This document shows, piece after piece, positions 38,816 through 48,352 of a stretch of 60,000 bases of DNA. How positions within the stretch are numbered: position 1 is the first letter of the stretch; each line of letters starts with the position of its first letter. The position numbers and the translations under genes are program-made. Source of the DNA: Symbiodinium natans (taxonomy: Eukaryota > Sar > Dinophyceae > Suessiales > Symbiodiniaceae); contig CAJNDS010002677.1 of assembly GCA_905221605.1 (NCBI GenBank), positions 64,001 to 124,000 on the forward strand, given 5' to 3'. The notes under the pieces were generated by a model, which saw only the letters and a program-made list of their open reading frames with translations, ran no database searches and was not told the DNA's origin.

Positions 38816-41800
38816 ATGGATGCTGAGACAAGGCGAAGGGCAGACCCTTTTCCGGGTTTGGGAAATCCCAACCCACTGTGGGTGCAAGGTTTGGCACAAG
38901 GAAGCCAACCTGTGTATGGCCCAGTGCCCAGAGGTCGAACTCCCGCCAGAAGCCCTCATGGGGTAGCTACTGGAGCACCCCAACAGACAATGGGAGGCCC
39001 TTCGTTTCCCCCTGGTTTGCCTCAGCAAGCGGTAGGAAGTCCTTCGTTACCACCAGGACTATCCACTGGACCTCCTCAACCTGTGGTGACACCATCACAA
39101 ACATCACCCGACGTGCAAGGGTTGACGAGACAAGTGCGAGAATTGGAAAGCATGATGCAGCAACTGGTTGTGCAGCAACAGCAGTTTATGCAAACGATGA
39201 CTTCGTCCATGGTGCAGCAACAGCAGCAGCATCAGCAGTGGATGATACAGCAGCATCAGCAACAGCAGCCACAGCAACAGCAACAGGTGAATCCCCCCTT
39301 ACCTCAGGATGGTGTTCCTGAGAACATGCCCAGTTCTTCTTCGGGATGTCAAGGTGCATCGCCAGTGGGTACTCCTGCGAAGGGGACCCAGCTTTTTCGG
39401 ATGGCGAGCCCAAGTCCCCCACTGAGACCTCCACCTCTGGAGCAAGAAAGGGAAAGGGATGTGTTTGCTCGATCGGACAAATGGTTGCCCAGTTTGCCGA
39501 CCATTGACTTTTCGTCTTGGAAGGATCGCATCTCTGAAGCTCTTGGATTCTTGACCTGGATGGAGAAGCTGACCAGTTGGGTTGGTTTGGGTTCAGAAGT
39601 GTTTCCCAATGAGCTCATGCATGCGGTGAAGACTCAAGAAGAGTCTCGGCTGAAACAGGATCGACTTACTGTGGAGCAACAGAAGAGGTCGACGAGGCTG
39701 ATGCACATCCTGCGACAGACTTTTGCAAATCATGAGAAGAGTTCTCTGATTTTGCAGACATATGTTGAAAGTGAGAGCACTTATCAACAATCTGGTTTTG
39801 TGGCTTTGAGATTGCTGGCGAAGGAGTTTTGCCTGAAGTCGCGAGCTGAATGCCTGTTCTTTCGGTCGCAGCTGGTGAATCAAACCGTGAAAGCACCCAG
39901 TATTCCGGAGATCATTCGAAAGATTGAGCATGAGTTGAACAAGTACACCAAGCTGCTCAATAGTCTTGATCCCGATGTGCATGCTGGTGGTTTGCAGATC
40001 CAAGAAGCGGATTCGGTTATGGTTTTGCTGCGCAGTTTGCCAGATCGGTGTAGAAGCCATTGCTTGTTGCATGGCGATAGTGAATCGTTTGAAGATCTGA
40101 AAAGAGTTGCTCTGAAGTTTGAGGTGCAACAAAGGGTGTGGTCAGAAGCCCCTGGCACGAAGCTTCAACCTTTTCGAGATCCCAATGAGGGAAAGGGCAA
40201 CGAAGGAAAACCAAAAGGCAAAGGAAAGGAACAGAAAGGCAAGCGCGAATCAAGCAAAGGTGCTGGCAAACGAGCTTCAAGCCAGAACAAGAAGGATGTG
40301 GAGTGCTATGTGTGTGGTGGAAAGGGACATTATGCCCGCGATTGCTGGTATAAGGAGGGAGATTCAGGCAAGAAGCCCAATTCCCCCAATGCTAAGGCGA
40401 AAGCCAAGGCAAAAGGAGATCCCAAGAAGAAGCCCGAAAAGGGAAAGCCCAAAGGAAAAGGCAAAGGAAAGGGGAAGACAGTTGCTGAAGTCTCCCAAGA
40501 GGGTGAGTCGAGTGACTACCAGCTAACTGGAGGTGAATGGAATGAACCTGAGTCAGAGGCCCGAGTGGAATCTGTGTTGCAACCTCTGGAAGAATTGCTC
40601 GATGAAGTGAGAAAAGAGTGGATTCCCCGGAGTACTGATGAGATAGATTGGTCATGGGAAGTTGAGACGAGAGTCCGGATTGCCGAGTTGGAGCATCGGA
40701 TCTCTACCGATTTATCTCAGATGTTGCCATCTAAGTCAGTTCGGTCTTTGATGAAACCTCCGATGAATCAAGTCAAAAGCATGGAAAAGGATGATGCAAG
40801 CAAATGGTGGTTGATTGACTCAGGAGCATCGGTGACTGTGATTGCGAAAAGATACTTGGATGAGTTCCAGATCTTGGATCGGAAGGCGTTGGGACCTAAT
40901 GAGAGGTACTCAGCAGCCAACGATACCCCGGTGAATGTCTTCGAGCGAGTTCGCATCCGAGCCTTGCTGCCTATGTATGAAGGAAAGCAGTATCTTGGTT
41001 TGACATCGGTGTGTGTGACTGGAGTTGTAGCAGATGTGGCTCACAACATCTTGAGCACCGAGCAGATGGTGAATACTGGTTGGGAAGTGAAGTTCACTCG
41101 AAGAGAGATTTCGCTGCGACACGAGAAGAAAGGAGTCATGGGATATGGAGTATCCTGGGCTGGATGTCCTTGGATCTACCTGCAAGGTGATGCTGGAAAG
41201 CGAAAGAAAGTAACCTTTGGAAGAACTGAGGTTCGACCCATGGATGTGGATGATGGCCAACGACCGATGGAGGTTGATCAGATGCAGTCAGTGCAGTCAA
41301 TGACCAAGAAAAAGCAAGAAGAAATGGAGCTGCATCGGATGCGAGGCCACATTCCTTTTTCGTCCGAATGTCCTCATTGTCGGATGACAAGAGGAACAAC
41401 CCAGCATCGTCGGACCAAGGATGCTCAAGACCGACCCGTGGCGTTGCAAGCAGATTTCTGCTTCATCAACCTGGTAACTGGTACTTTTGCGAAAGACCAG
41501 CCGACGGCTCCCAACATGAAAGTACTGGTCATGACTGAAATGTCAACCAGAATGATTGGATGTCTGTTGGTAGGGACCAATGCTGACAATACCTCCAGCT
41601 GGATTCGTTATTGGATGAATGCTTTCGGACTGGACATTGCAGGGTCTGCTGTACTGTTGAGGACAGACAGCGAGACAGCGGTGAGCGCCCTCATCAAGAG
41701 AGCCAATCTGGGGATTAGGATTGTGACCCAAAGAGCACCTCCGCAGGGACATGAAGCGGTTGGTGGTGTGGAAAGGGCAGTGAGAACACTCAAGGAGTTG

Positions 41801-44800
41801 TTCAGCACGGTGAGGTTGGATCTACGAGCGCAGGGCTTTGACTTGAAGAGAAGTCCTCGAGCGTTTGAGTTTGGTCTGATTTACTGTGCTGCAATGCACA
41901 ATCACCATGCAGCTGCCTTTGATGGGAAGAAATCACCCCAGGAGTTGGTACTACAGAGATCCCTCCATGAGTGTGGATCGTCGTTGATAGGTGCTACAGT
42001 TCTGGCTGAGCTACCGGATTCGATGAAAACCACGGCGCTCTCCCGGTTTGTGGAAGCAGCCTATGTGTACCCTGAAGTTGGTGGCTTGACTCATGTTGTG
42101 AGTGCCATGGTGGATGGTTGTCCAAAACACTTTCGAGCAAAGTCCATCAAGCACATCGTTCCGTTGAAGATTGGGTTGGAGCATTGTCAACATTTGCTCA
42201 AGGAGCATGATCCATCGGATACATTGGCTCCCCCGATTCTGAAGGAGAAAGAGGATGGTGTGCCCGATCGGATTGAAGGTGAAGCGGACAAGGCCTTTGA
42301 GGGCCGAGTGTCTGATGGACCGACCACAGACATGAGCAAAGTTGGACCTCCAGCTGCATGGGTGAAGGAACATGGTGGCACAGCGAACTGTCCTGCGTGT
42401 GGTCCAAAAAGAGGAAAAGCCAACCACAATGCTGAATGCCGAAAACGGTATGATGATTGGTTGAAAGCTCAACGACAACGGTTGGAATCGAAAGAACCAA
42501 CAGAGGAAACTCCAAAAATGGACCAGAGAAGCTCAAAGGATGCGGGGGTGATGGAGTCTGGAAGTGAGCCTTCACTCCTGAAACGCCCGAAGATCACCTA
42601 TGAGAGTCGACCAGATCCCAAGTTGGAGGAGAGGCAAAGCGTCCCAACACCTGCGACAGAAGTTGTGGATGTTGACATGGAGGATTTTGAGGATCCAAGT
42701 TTGCCTTACCAAGGGATTCCAGATGAGGCAATGGAACCTGGATACTTCGAAGGAGAAACTCCCGCTGAGGATGAAGCGATCCCAATGGAGGAAGAAAAAC
42801 CTCAAATGGATGTGGATTCAGTTCCAAATGAGTCCAGTCGAGTTCCCCGGCGTTTAGAGAGTTTAACTTCAGATGTGAACTCAGTTCCAGATGAGTCCAA
42901 TCGAGTTCCCCGGCTGATCAATCGTATTTGTTTAGACCCAAGACTCGATGTGCCTCAAGGTCCTATTAAAATGGTAAGCAGTGACGAGAGTCCGAAGTTG
43001 GTACATGTGACCAATTCGATTCTGCTCAACAAGAATAGCACTTTCCCGGAGTCCATGAAGGTGTGTGGATCCCAAGTTTGGCTGGCAAGACCCACGAGTG
43101 TTCTGTCTGAGATAGATGGATGTCCATTAGATGTGGATAAAACAGTGGAAGGCCGGCGAACTGAGCTGCAGAGTATGACTGCTCACAAAGCAGGGAGAGT
43201 GGTTGGAGCAGACGAGGCTCAGAAGTTTGCTCGTCAGCATGGGATAAAGATCATCCCAACCCGATGGGTCATAGGCCCAAAGGTGGTGAATGGCAAGGAA
43301 GCTGTGAGAGCTCGGTGTGTGGTGCAAGACATCGCAAAGGGGAGCACAGCATCATCTTTAGGACTGAGTGCTACGACTCCTTCTTTAGAAGCGTTACGGA
43401 CGCTTTTGGCCATTGCTTCGGTAGATGCTATGGATGTCGCAACTTTGGATGTTAGCACTGCATTCTTGCATTCCCCCCTTCCGAAAGGATCGAAGGCGAT
43501 TATCCAATTGCCCAAGGATGTTTCCGCCTGCAAGGACTATTATGTCCCGGTGTTTATGATTCTGGATCAAGCCATGAATGGTTTGAGAGTTGCCGCCAAA
43601 GCTTGGAACTTGAAGCTGGCGACAGTTGTGAAGAAAGTTGGGTTGAAGCAATGCCCAACGGAACCTTCCGTCTTCGAGGGCACTGTGAGAGGGAAAAGAT
43701 TCCTCATGTTGTGCTATGTGGACGATTTGATTCTGTGTGGCACTAGAGATGCCATTCGGTTGGTGACCGACACCCTGAACGGAGAGTTGAAGATCAAGGA
43801 AACGGGTCGAATCACTTCCACTGGTGGAAAGATCACCTTTTTGGGGCGAGAGATTGAGAGACAAGGGAGTCATCTCAGGATGCGAGTGCCCCCGGCATAC
43901 TTAGATGCCCTGTTCGAGACAGAGTTCTGTAAGGACCTGAAGGTGGTTACTGCTCCTCCGGACATCGTGAAAACGGTCGAGAAGGGCAGAGCAAGTGGTT
44001 CGGATCCTGAGTTGAGTGACACTGCAGCTGCGAGGTACAGAGCAGTACTTGGCCGGATTGCATGGTGGGGTCAGTCGAGACCTGACCTGAGTAGGTGGAT
44101 GTCCATTCTTTCGCAAGGACAGTCCAAGCCAACAGCATGCTTTGAGCAAGCATTGCGACAAGTGATTAGGTTCCTAAAGGGACAATACCATGCATGGCAG
44201 TACTTTGGCCCTGATGGGAATGTACCAGACAGTGGGCCGGCGCAGCTGGAAGTGTATGCGGATGCCAGTTGGGCACCCCAAGCGTCGTTAGGACGAAGAT
44301 CTGTGTCGGGCATAGCCATCTTTTATAGAGGATGCCTGATCAAGGGAATCTCTCGAGTTCAAGGGTGTGTATCGCTGAGTTCTTGTGAAGCCGAGTTGAG
44401 AGCCATCTTGACTGCGGTACAGGAGAGTGAGGGACTTGCGACTTTGATCGGTCAGTTGGCCGAGTCAGATGTCACGATCCGATTGCACACTGACAGTTCC
44501 TCAGCGAGAGCGGTTTTGCTAAACCGTGGGTTGAGTAGGCGAGTTCGCCACTTAGACATCGCTGTCTGCTATCTTCAGGAGCGGATACAGGAAGCTCAGA
44601 CCTTGAAGGTCATTTGGTGCCCGACAGCGGGAATGATCGCTGACGTTCTTACAAAGTGCTTGAGTCAAGTGACATTCTGTCAGCACCAGCAAGCTATGGG
44701 TATATACCCTGGTGAAGATGTGCAGCAGGTGTGGAGGATCTGTGGAATCCGACCAAGGGTTGGAGTTCAGGCATACCAGTGTGCCGAGGCAACTGGATGC

Positions 44801-46726
44801 AGTGTGGAGCAAGTTGGATCGTTGAAAAGTGTGAAAAAGTGTGGTGAAGTTTTTGAAAATTTCCACCTTAGAAGTCCCGAAACCCTTCGTGAAGACTCTT
44901 CCCCTGAGGTTCAAGAAATGGATTTATGGTCCACCCGCAAAAGCTTTGGTTCAAGCACCACGGAAGCTAGCCCTAGCCTGGAGCCTGTACCTTTGGTGAA
45001 GGACAGGAAAATGGCAGCTGAAGACAGCAGGAAGGGTGAGCAGGGTGCTGAGATGAAAAGCCCCTTTTGGTGTAAGGTTTGCAAATGGTTGTTCAGATCC
45101 GAGCATGCTGCCGGGTTGAGCTGGGATGAAAGTGGCAAGCCCAAGTGCGAAAAGTGCAAACAGACTGTGACAGTCTCTGGCACGGATGCAAGCCATGCAT
45201 TCCATCTCCGAGAGGCAGAGAAGGAGCGCCGAGCTGCTGGAAAAAGGGGTGATAAAGGTGAAAGCCGAGGCTCAGGCCAAGCTGCACCGAAACCCAAGGC
45301 CATGCCGAAGGTGATTGAACGGATGGTCGACGTGTTTCCGGAGCTGGCGGATCCAGAGCCGCCGAAGTGGTTCGGTGATGTGTCATGGAGTATCTGCCGG
45401 CGCGGAACTCCAGTGGATGAGCTAGAGCTCAAGGACGTGATAGGCACGCTATCCGACAAGGATATGTTGCGCTATCAAAGCTCATACGAGAAGCTGGTGA
45501 AGCCCATCCAGGAGGTGTGTGAGCTACAGGAGAAACCCACGAAGATCTTCGGAATCTTGGATGTCCGTGGACAGATTGGTGGCAAGGCCATCATCTGGGA
45601 GATGGCAGTGAATGAAGGAGGACTGTACATGGAAGTGCCGCCGGGAACGTGTGGCCTGGCGATGTTGAGCTTCGTGAGGTACTTGAAGAGAAAAGGGATA
45701 ATCCCTGTTTTGCTTCTGGGTGAGCACCAGGACCTCGGAGTCTTGCGGATGGTGGATCTGTTGTGCATGCTACCCATTTTGGGAGCAGAGAGGATCATGG
45801 AGGATGAAGCTGAGAGCTCGTATTATCCCCCATGGGTGTTGCGCTGGAAGAGAAGTGCAAAGGAAGGATCCTTGGTGTTTAAGGAACTGGTGGAGCGAGT
45901 GCGAGTGATTTCGATGTTGTCGTGTGATACACTTCGGATTCACGAGCCGGAGCTGAGGGAGAGACCAGTCCCCAAGTGGTCGTTTGTGGCCTACAGCCAC
46001 TACAGATCCGTGATGGAGTCTGTTGCAGGATTCTTGGAGGACCTGGAGAAAAAGAAAGAGGAGATCACCGACACGCAGAGGGCGGCAAGCTGGAAGAAGG
46101 TGGTTGCGAGTGAGACTCGAAGCGGTGTTGTGTGGATCTGCAAGTGTAAGTGGCACTTGCCGACCGACTATGTGGTGAGGTTCAACTTGACGTTGCCTGC
46201 CGACATGTGGCAGCAAGCCTTTGGGATCATGGGTGAGAATGTTGGGAAACTCGAGAAGGAGGAAAAGGACCTGAAGCGGATCCTCAAGGCTGCAGCGGAA
46301 CAGCAAGACCGAGAGTTCGAGGAAGCTGAGCGAAAGCGCAAGCGCATCGCCGACCTGTCAGCTGCCGAGGAAGAAGCTGCTAAGAGAGCAAAGCTGGAAG
46401 GCGAAGCGGTTCGCTCGCCTGTGTCAGTTGTACCATCTGAGTTGGATGCAGCAGCTATCGCGCAGATTGCTGAGCGTGTGAAGGCAAGCTTTAGTGTTGC
46501 CGATTTGGAGCTGATGTTGGAAGAGAAGAAGAGAAAGGTTGGAGACCAGCCAACTGAGAGGCCTGCGGAGACGCCAGCTGAGCCTAGCCGATCTTCGCAG
46601 GATGTGGTGATGGAAACGAGGACGGCTGAGTTGGCGGAGATGAAGGAAGCCGCCAAGGAGCGCCGCGCCAAGTTGATGGAGTCAACTGGAGCTGGCGAGA
46701 AGAAGGGCGAAGAGGATGAAGAATGA
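38816..46726 (+). CDS. Copia-type gag-pol polyprotein with long C-terminal extension
   Basis: The protein has 2,636 codons from the first in-frame ATG (38816); a few codons open upstream lack an ATG. An N-terminal Pro/Gln-rich gag with a Gln-rich helix is followed by a CCHC knuckle (40304-40345, CYVCGGKGHYARDC) and Lys-rich flanks. Protease has DSGAS with Asp 668. Integrase has an H-x3-H...C-x2-C zinc site from His 840 and catalytic Asp 880, Asp 951 and Glu 986 (35 apart). Reverse transcriptase has YVDD at 1634-1637. RNase H has Asp 1816 and Glu 1858. After about residue 1970 comes an extension of about 670 residues: a C-x2-C...C-x2-C zinc ribbon (45071-45157), a globular part that I do not recognise, and a charged coiled coil near the end. 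No stop or frameshift interrupts it, so the copy may be active. Confidence 0.92.
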   Translation: MDAETRRRADPFPGLGNPNPLWVQGLAQGSQPVYGPVPRGRTPARSPHGVATGAPQQTMGGPSFPPGLPQQAVGSPSLPPGLSTGPPQPVVTPSQTSPDVQGLTRQVRELESMMQQLVVQQQQFMQTMTSSMVQQQQQHQQWMIQQHQQQQPQQQQQVNPPLPQDGVPENMPSSSSGCQGASPVGTPAKGTQLFRMASPSPPLRPPPLEQERERDVFARSDKWLPSLPTIDFSSWKDRISEALGFLTWMEKLTSWVGLGSEVFPNELMHAVKTQEESRLKQDRLTVEQQKRSTRLMHILRQTFANHEKSSLILQTYVESESTYQQSGFVALRLLAKEFCLKSRAECLFFRSQLVNQTVKAPSIPEIIRKIEHELNKYTKLLNSLDPDVHAGGLQIQEADSVMVLLRSLPDRCRSHCLLHGDSESFEDLKRVALKFEVQQRVWSEAPGTKLQPFRDPNEGKGNEGKPKGKGKEQKGKRESSKGAGKRASSQNKKDVECYVCGGKGHYARDCWYKEGDSGKKPNSPNAKAKAKAKGDPKKKPEKGKPKGKGKGKGKTVAEVSQEGESSDYQLTGGEWNEPESEARVESVLQPLEELLDEVRKEWIPRSTDEIDWSWEVETRVRIAELEHRISTDLSQMLPSKSVRSLMKPPMNQVKSMEKDDASKWWLIDSGASVTVIAKRYLDEFQILDRKALGPNERYSAANDTPVNVFERVRIRALLPMYEGKQYLGLTSVCVTGVVADVAHNILSTEQMVNTGWEVKFTRREISLRHEKKGVMGYGVSWAGCPWIYLQGDAGKRKKVTFGRTEVRPMDVDDGQRPMEVDQMQSVQSMTKKKQEEMELHRMRGHIPFSSECPHCRMTRGTTQHRRTKDAQDRPVALQADFCFINLVTGTFAKDQPTAPNMKVLVMTEMSTRMIGCLLVGTNADNTSSWIRYWMNAFGLDIAGSAVLLRTDSETAVSALIKRANLGIRIVTQRAPPQGHEAVGGVERAVRTLKELFSTVRLDLRAQGFDLKRSPRAFEFGLIYCAAMHNHHAAAFDGKKSPQELVLQRSLHECGSSLIGATVLAELPDSMKTTALSRFVEAAYVYPEVGGLTHVVSAMVDGCPKHFRAKSIKHIVPLKIGLEHCQHLLKEHDPSDTLAPPILKEKEDGVPDRIEGEADKAFEGRVSDGPTTDMSKVGPPAAWVKEHGGTANCPACGPKRGKANHNAECRKRYDDWLKAQRQRLESKEPTEETPKMDQRSSKDAGVMESGSEPSLLKRPKITYESRPDPKLEERQSVPTPATEVVDVDMEDFEDPSLPYQGIPDEAMEPGYFEGETPAEDEAIPMEEEKPQMDVDSVPNESSRVPRRLESLTSDVNSVPDESNRVPRLINRICLDPRLDVPQGPIKMVSSDESPKLVHVTNSILLNKNSTFPESMKVCGSQVWLARPTSVLSEIDGCPLDVDKTVEGRRTELQSMTAHKAGRVVGADEAQKFARQHGIKIIPTRWVIGPKVVNGKEAVRARCVVQDIAKGSTASSLGLSATTPSLEALRTLLAIASVDAMDVATLDVSTAFLHSPLPKGSKAIIQLPKDVSACKDYYVPVFMILDQAMNGLRVAAKAWNLKLATVVKKVGLKQCPTEPSVFEGTVRGKRFLMLCYVDDLILCGTRDAIRLVTDTLNGELKIKETGRITSTGGKITFLGREIERQGSHLRMRVPPAYLDALFETEFCKDLKVVTAPPDIVKTVEKGRASGSDPELSDTAAARYRAVLGRIAWWGQSRPDLSRWMSILSQGQSKPTACFEQALRQVIRFLKGQYHAWQYFGPDGNVPDSGPAQLEVYADASWAPQASLGRRSVSGIAIFYRGCLIKGISRVQGCVSLSSCEAELRAILTAVQESEGLATLIGQLAESDVTIRLHTDSSSARAVLLNRGLSRRVRHLDIAVCYLQERIQEAQTLKVIWCPTAGMIADVLTKCLSQVTFCQHQQAMGIYPGEDVQQVWRICGIRPRVGVQAYQCAEATGCSVEQVGSLKSVKKCGEVFENFHLRSPETLREDSSPEVQEMDLWSTRKSFGSSTTEASPSLEPVPLVKDRKMAAEDSRKGEQGAEMKSPFWCKVCKWLFRSEHAAGLSWDESGKPKCEKCKQTVTVSGTDASHAFHLREAEKERRAAGKRGDKGESRGSGQAAPKPKAMPKVIERMVDVFPELADPEPPKWFGDVSWSICRRGTPVDELELKDVIGTLSDKDMLRYQSSYEKLVKPIQEVCELQEKPTKIFGILDVRGQIGGKAIIWEMAVNEGGLYMEVPPGTCGLAMLSFVRYLKRKGIIPVLLLGEHQDLGVLRMVDLLCMLPILGAERIMEDEAESSYYPPWVLRWKRSAKEGSLVFKELVERVRVISMLSCDTLRIHEPELRERPVPKWSFVAYSHYRSVMESVAGFLEDLEKKKEEITDTQRAASWKKVVASETRSGVVWICKCKWHLPTDYVVRFNLTLPADMWQQAFGIMGENVGKLEKEEKDLKRILKAAAEQQDREFEEAERKRKRIADLSAAEEEAAKRAKLEGEAVRSPVSVVPSELDAAAIAQIAERVKASFSVADLELMLEEKKRKVGDQPTERPAETPAEPSRSSQDVVMETRTAELAEMKEAAKERRAKLMESTGAGEKKGEEDEE
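42811..42915 (+). repeat. In-frame 63 bp tandem duplication inside the polyprotein
   Basis: Two copies of a 21-codon unit read SVPNESSRVPRR and SVPDESNRVPRL in the spacer between integrase and reverse transcriptase. The frame is kept. This linker is probably disordered. Confidence 0.8.
44720..46726 (+). CDS. C-terminal extension domain of the polyprotein
   Basis: Same frame as the polyprotein. Copia polyproteins normally end soon after RNase H (here WCPTAGMIADVLTKCLSQ at about 44615-44670). This one goes on through a zinc ribbon (FWCKVCKWLF, then CEKCKQ), a folded part with IFGILDVRGQIGGKAIIWEM and GTCGLAMLSFVRYLKRKGI, and a Glu/Lys/Arg coiled coil with a basic motif ERKRKRIADL. No membrane segment or signal peptide is seen, so it is not envelope-like. 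The function is unknown; nucleic-acid binding is a fair guess from zinc ribbon and basic helix. Confidence 0.75.
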   Translation: MQQVWRICGIRPRVGVQAYQCAEATGCSVEQVGSLKSVKKCGEVFENFHLRSPETLREDSSPEVQEMDLWSTRKSFGSSTTEASPSLEPVPLVKDRKMAAEDSRKGEQGAEMKSPFWCKVCKWLFRSEHAAGLSWDESGKPKCEKCKQTVTVSGTDASHAFHLREAEKERRAAGKRGDKGESRGSGQAAPKPKAMPKVIERMVDVFPELADPEPPKWFGDVSWSICRRGTPVDELELKDVIGTLSDKDMLRYQSSYEKLVKPIQEVCELQEKPTKIFGILDVRGQIGGKAIIWEMAVNEGGLYMEVPPGTCGLAMLSFVRYLKRKGIIPVLLLGEHQDLGVLRMVDLLCMLPILGAERIMEDEAESSYYPPWVLRWKRSAKEGSLVFKELVERVRVISMLSCDTLRIHEPELRERPVPKWSFVAYSHYRSVMESVAGFLEDLEKKKEEITDTQRAASWKKVVASETRSGVVWICKCKWHLPTDYVVRFNLTLPADMWQQAFGIMGENVGKLEKEEKDLKRILKAAAEQQDREFEEAERKRKRIADLSAAEEEAAKRAKLEGEAVRSPVSVVPSELDAAAIAQIAERVKASFSVADLELMLEEKKRKVGDQPTERPAETPAEPSRSSQDVVMETRTAELAEMKEAAKERRAKLMESTGAGEKKGEEDEE

Positions 46727-47463
46727 ACTGAGATGCTAAGTGATCTCAGTGGTTGGGTGGGTGAGTGAAACCCGCAGCCATTTTTTGGAAGCCATGGCCG
46801 CGTTGCCGCCATGGAGCGCCCGCGATTTTTCTGGTTAGTGTGAGCCCTTGTTTCAGTGCATGAGAAGTTTGCAAAGAGGAGGCAAAATGATGATGAAACT
46901 CAACGAGGGACTCTATAGCCCCTTCTGCAAGGCGTCTGATTGCCACCTCTGAAGACGTTTTTGGCTGATGGTACGCTGGAAGAAGCGAAACTATGAAGCC
47001 AATCTTTTCCTGAAGGATCAGCTAGCCGATGCTAGTTGGTGAGTTTGGTGACCTGGAAGATGCGAGACTGAGGAGGAGTACCACGACAAGGTCGAGTGCT
47101 GAGTGGGAAACATCTGAAGCTTGCATTAATTCGTTTTCACGTGTTTGTCACCACGAACTCTTGGATTCGTTCCAAGACAACCCTGCCCCAGTGCAGGTGG
47201 ATGCAAGTTTAATTCGTTTTTCACGTGTTTGGACAACGAACTCTTGGGTTACCAGTGATGTGGACCCAGGACAACCTGCCTGATGGTGGGATCTTGCATG
47301 AGTTTTAAGTTTGATGTCAGAGATCGACTGGTGTGTTGTTTGTTTCGTTTGGTGGCGAGTACGCACCAAGGGAATGTGGCCAGGGCATCCCCTTAGTGTT
47401 GAAGTGCCGAGCTGGGCTTGGACTTCAGATCTTTGACATGAACCCTCAGCAAAATGCGGGGGG
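46727..47463 (+). other. 3' untranslated part of the retrotransposon
   Basis: About 740 bp between the stop codon and the 3' LTR. It holds a tandem duplication (47120-47281) and the polypurine tract at 47456-47470. No additional ORF is convincing. Confidence 0.7.
47120..47281 (+). repeat. Tandem duplication, unit about 83 bp
   Basis: Segments 47122-47190 and 47204-47281 share TTAATTCGTTTT(T)CACGTGTTTG, CGAACTCTTGG and a later C(A/C)AAGGACAACC(C)TGCC-like end, with scattered changes. Confidence 0.7.
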
Positions 47464-47470
47464 TGGAAGA
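47456..47470 (+). promoter_or_regulatory. Polypurine tract
   Basis: GCGGGGGGTGGAAGA lies at the border of the 3' LTR, as expected for plus-strand priming in LTR retrotransposons. It overlaps the border because the last bases also occur at the start of the 5' LTR. Confidence 0.65.
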
Positions 47471-47749
47471 TTGTGGCTGATCATTGATGTTTTTGTCATG
47501 TTTTGGATCAGCTTGTATAGGTTTGTTTTGCTTCGGAGTGATTGGGAATCCGTGTGATCCCATCCTCGATGGTTTATGCCTCGTTGATTTCCAAGGAAAT
47601 CATACGAGTGTGTTTTTGCCCAATACGCTATTTAAAGTGAGTGTGCAGTGTGTAGGAACTTCGTTCTGAAGCTGAGTTTAAGCTCACAAGAGAGAATTCG
47701 TTTAGTTTGTGCACTTCGTGACTTTTGGCTCAAGTGGCTCTGACTGTGA
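47464..47749 (+). repeat. 3' LTR
   Basis: Matches 38225-38496 with about five substitutions, one single-base indel near the start, and an extra segment of about 13 bp (near 47538-47552). The spliced-leader-like TTTTGGCTCAAG is at 47723-47734. Confidence 0.88.
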
Positions 47750-47843
47750 AAAAGAGAGAGCTGTCCGCACTTGTGTGAGAGGTCAGGGTTCGTGCTTTCA
47801 AGGGAAAAGGTACCAGAGGGACCTTCGTTTTTTCACGCATATA

Positions 47844-47857
47844 CATTGTGGCTCAAG
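47844..47857 (+). other. Spliced-leader-like relic CATTGTGGCTCAAG
   Basis: Thirteen of fourteen bases equal the 3' end of the dinoflagellate spliced leader. It is followed two bases later by an ATG (47859) and lies 260 bp upstream of a plus-strand acidic ORF. Relict leaders mark genes that went through a trans-spliced mRNA and back into DNA, as described for dinoflagellates. Confidence 0.5.
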
Positions 47858-48118
47858 AATGGCCACTAACAACGGCTTCGAAAAGTAGTACCTGGGGTTT
47901 GGGGTTGGGGTTGGTGTTTGGTTACTTTGGTAAGGATATCCCCTCCCTCTTTCGGGTGCTCTTGTTTGGATCTGTGTTGTGTTCTTCGGTTTAGGGAGTT
48001 TATTTAGGCGACCAAGAGTTGAAGTTCTTTTCCCCTTTCGGTTGCCCCCGTCGGTTATGAGCCCAAACGGTTCCCTGCGGTAACTTGTTCTTTTGTCAAG
48101 GGCTTCGTTTGAAAAGCA

Positions 48119-48352
48119 ATGTCTTTGCCCAAGCAATGGCTCCAACTCTCTGCGAGCGGTGCAAACGATGGTGGAGCTGAAGTTGGTGCAACTGGTTCCC
48201 TGGCTGAAGTGGTGGCGCCAGAAGCAGTGATGCCTGGTACTGTGGAGGGAGTGGTTGCTGAAAGCCCCAATGAGGGTATGGGTCCCAATGTGGACAGGAG
48301 TGACGACGGTGAAGGTGAAGGACGAGCAACTGTGGTTTTGACCGTGAACTAG
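48119..48352 (+). CDS. Acidic Gly/Val-rich ORF, first segment of a decayed gene
   Basis: An ATG-started frame of 77 codons includes ASGANDGGAEVGATGSLAEV and ends RATVVLTVN. Its Gly/Glu/Val/Pro bias is shared with the frames at 49051-49326 and 49336-49700. No fold is recognised; it looks disordered. The neighbouring pieces are in other frames, so this is either a spliced gene or a broken one. Confidence 0.4.
   Translation: MSLPKQWLQLSASGANDGGAEVGATGSLAEVVAPEAVMPGTVEGVVAESPNEGMGPNVDRSDDGEGEGRATVVLTVN

Larger units (their letters stand above)
38225..47749 (+). mobile_element. Complete Ty1/copia-type LTR retrotransposon
   Basis: Two direct LTRs of 272 and 286 bp enclose one intact polyprotein in the order gag zinc knuckle, protease, integrase, reverse transcriptase, RNase H, which is the copia order. 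The LTRs differ by about five substitutions and two indels (1 and about 13 bp), so insertion is recent. A G-rich polypurine tract (GCGGGGGG) lies just before the 3' LTR. I see no clear tRNA primer site after the 5' LTR and no 5 bp target duplication, so exact ends are uncertain by a few bases, or the element is a recombinant. Confidence 0.9.
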
